From the NCBI GenBank assembly GCA_008360975.2, contig CM039199.1, forward strand, positions 3,612,530 to 3,676,529: a stretch of 64,000 nt of DNA. The letters run 5' to 3'. Position 1 is the first letter of the stretch; each line of letters begins with the position of its first letter. Made by a program: the position numbers and the translations under genes. Below, in pieces: positions 63,616 to 64,000 of this stretch. This stretch comes from Lichenostomus cassidix. Taxonomy: Eukaryota > Chordata > Aves > Passeriformes > Meliphagidae. Under the pieces are notes generated by a model. That model was given only the letters and a program-made list of their open reading frames with translations. It did not search any database and had not been told where the DNA came from.

Positions 63616-64000
63616 CTATATTGCTCTCAGCTCCTGACATTTACTGCTCGACCTGATGTTTGGAGATGCCAAAAGCAGGTTTCTAACTATAACTGCTGTG
63701 GCAAGAACTCAATTCTACTTTTATAAAGCAGAATTTCCAAGTTCCAAATTTTCCAAGGACAGAGTCAGATTAAACAAAATGTTCCTCACAAACACCAAAC
63801 CACCAGTTCTAAACACTTCTTATGATTCTCTTTTTGCCCTGCATTAAAGTTTCCAGATATCACTTCCACCCCATACTATTTGTTGCTGTACTACCTGGCC
63901 ACTGGTGCCATCAGCTCTGTCTGCACATTCCCCTGCTCCCTCCCCTCAGTGTCACAAGCCACCTCCTTCCACCCATTCTGGGTTTCACTGCTGGCTACAA
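63616..64000. other. Sequence upstream of the SPNS3 CpG island
   Basis: Unique sequence without a recognisable exon. In mammals the next gene on this side is UBE2G1. None of its coding sequence is visible here. Confidence 0.6.

Overview
The window looks like a bird chromosome, probably a passerine. The evidence is short introns with canonical GT-AG junctions, about 42-45% GC, very low repeat content, one CR1 LINE 3' end carrying the typical avian tail, and one LTR fragment that resembles (from memory) the ERVL-type LTRs of zebra finch. There are no bacterial features, and most open frames are too short to be genes.

The one gene I recognise with confidence is SPNS3 (spinster homolog 3, major facilitator superfamily), which occupies the right third on the minus strand. 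I could trace eleven coding exons from the start codon at 61808 to the stop at 42511. All junctions are in phase and the joined frame is 1,497 bases, 498 codons plus stop. A leader region precedes the start: an untranslated part of the first coding exon with a short upstream ORF, and probably a non-coding exon in a CpG island near 63.2-63.6 kb that is the likely promoter. Introns hold a CR1 fragment (48.4 kb), small tandem duplications and a CpG-rich patch (54.4-54.6 kb).

The left two thirds (1 to about 42.3 kb) is downstream of SPNS3 and has no recognisable conserved protein-coding exon. It holds microsatellites, a 48-bp duplicated segment, a perfect 17-bp-stem hairpin, a 20-bp palindrome, the LTR fragment at 28.08 kb, and a small candidate plus-strand locus at 29.0-31.1 kb. 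That locus has a CpG-enriched leader, a signal-peptide-like first exon ending in a good splice donor, possible acceptors, a roughly 150-codon open frame and an AATAAA. It is the best place to look for an undescribed lineage-specific gene, but its exons could not be joined in phase, so it remains a hypothesis. SPNS2, which in human lies just beyond SPNS3, is not in the 42 kb seen here.
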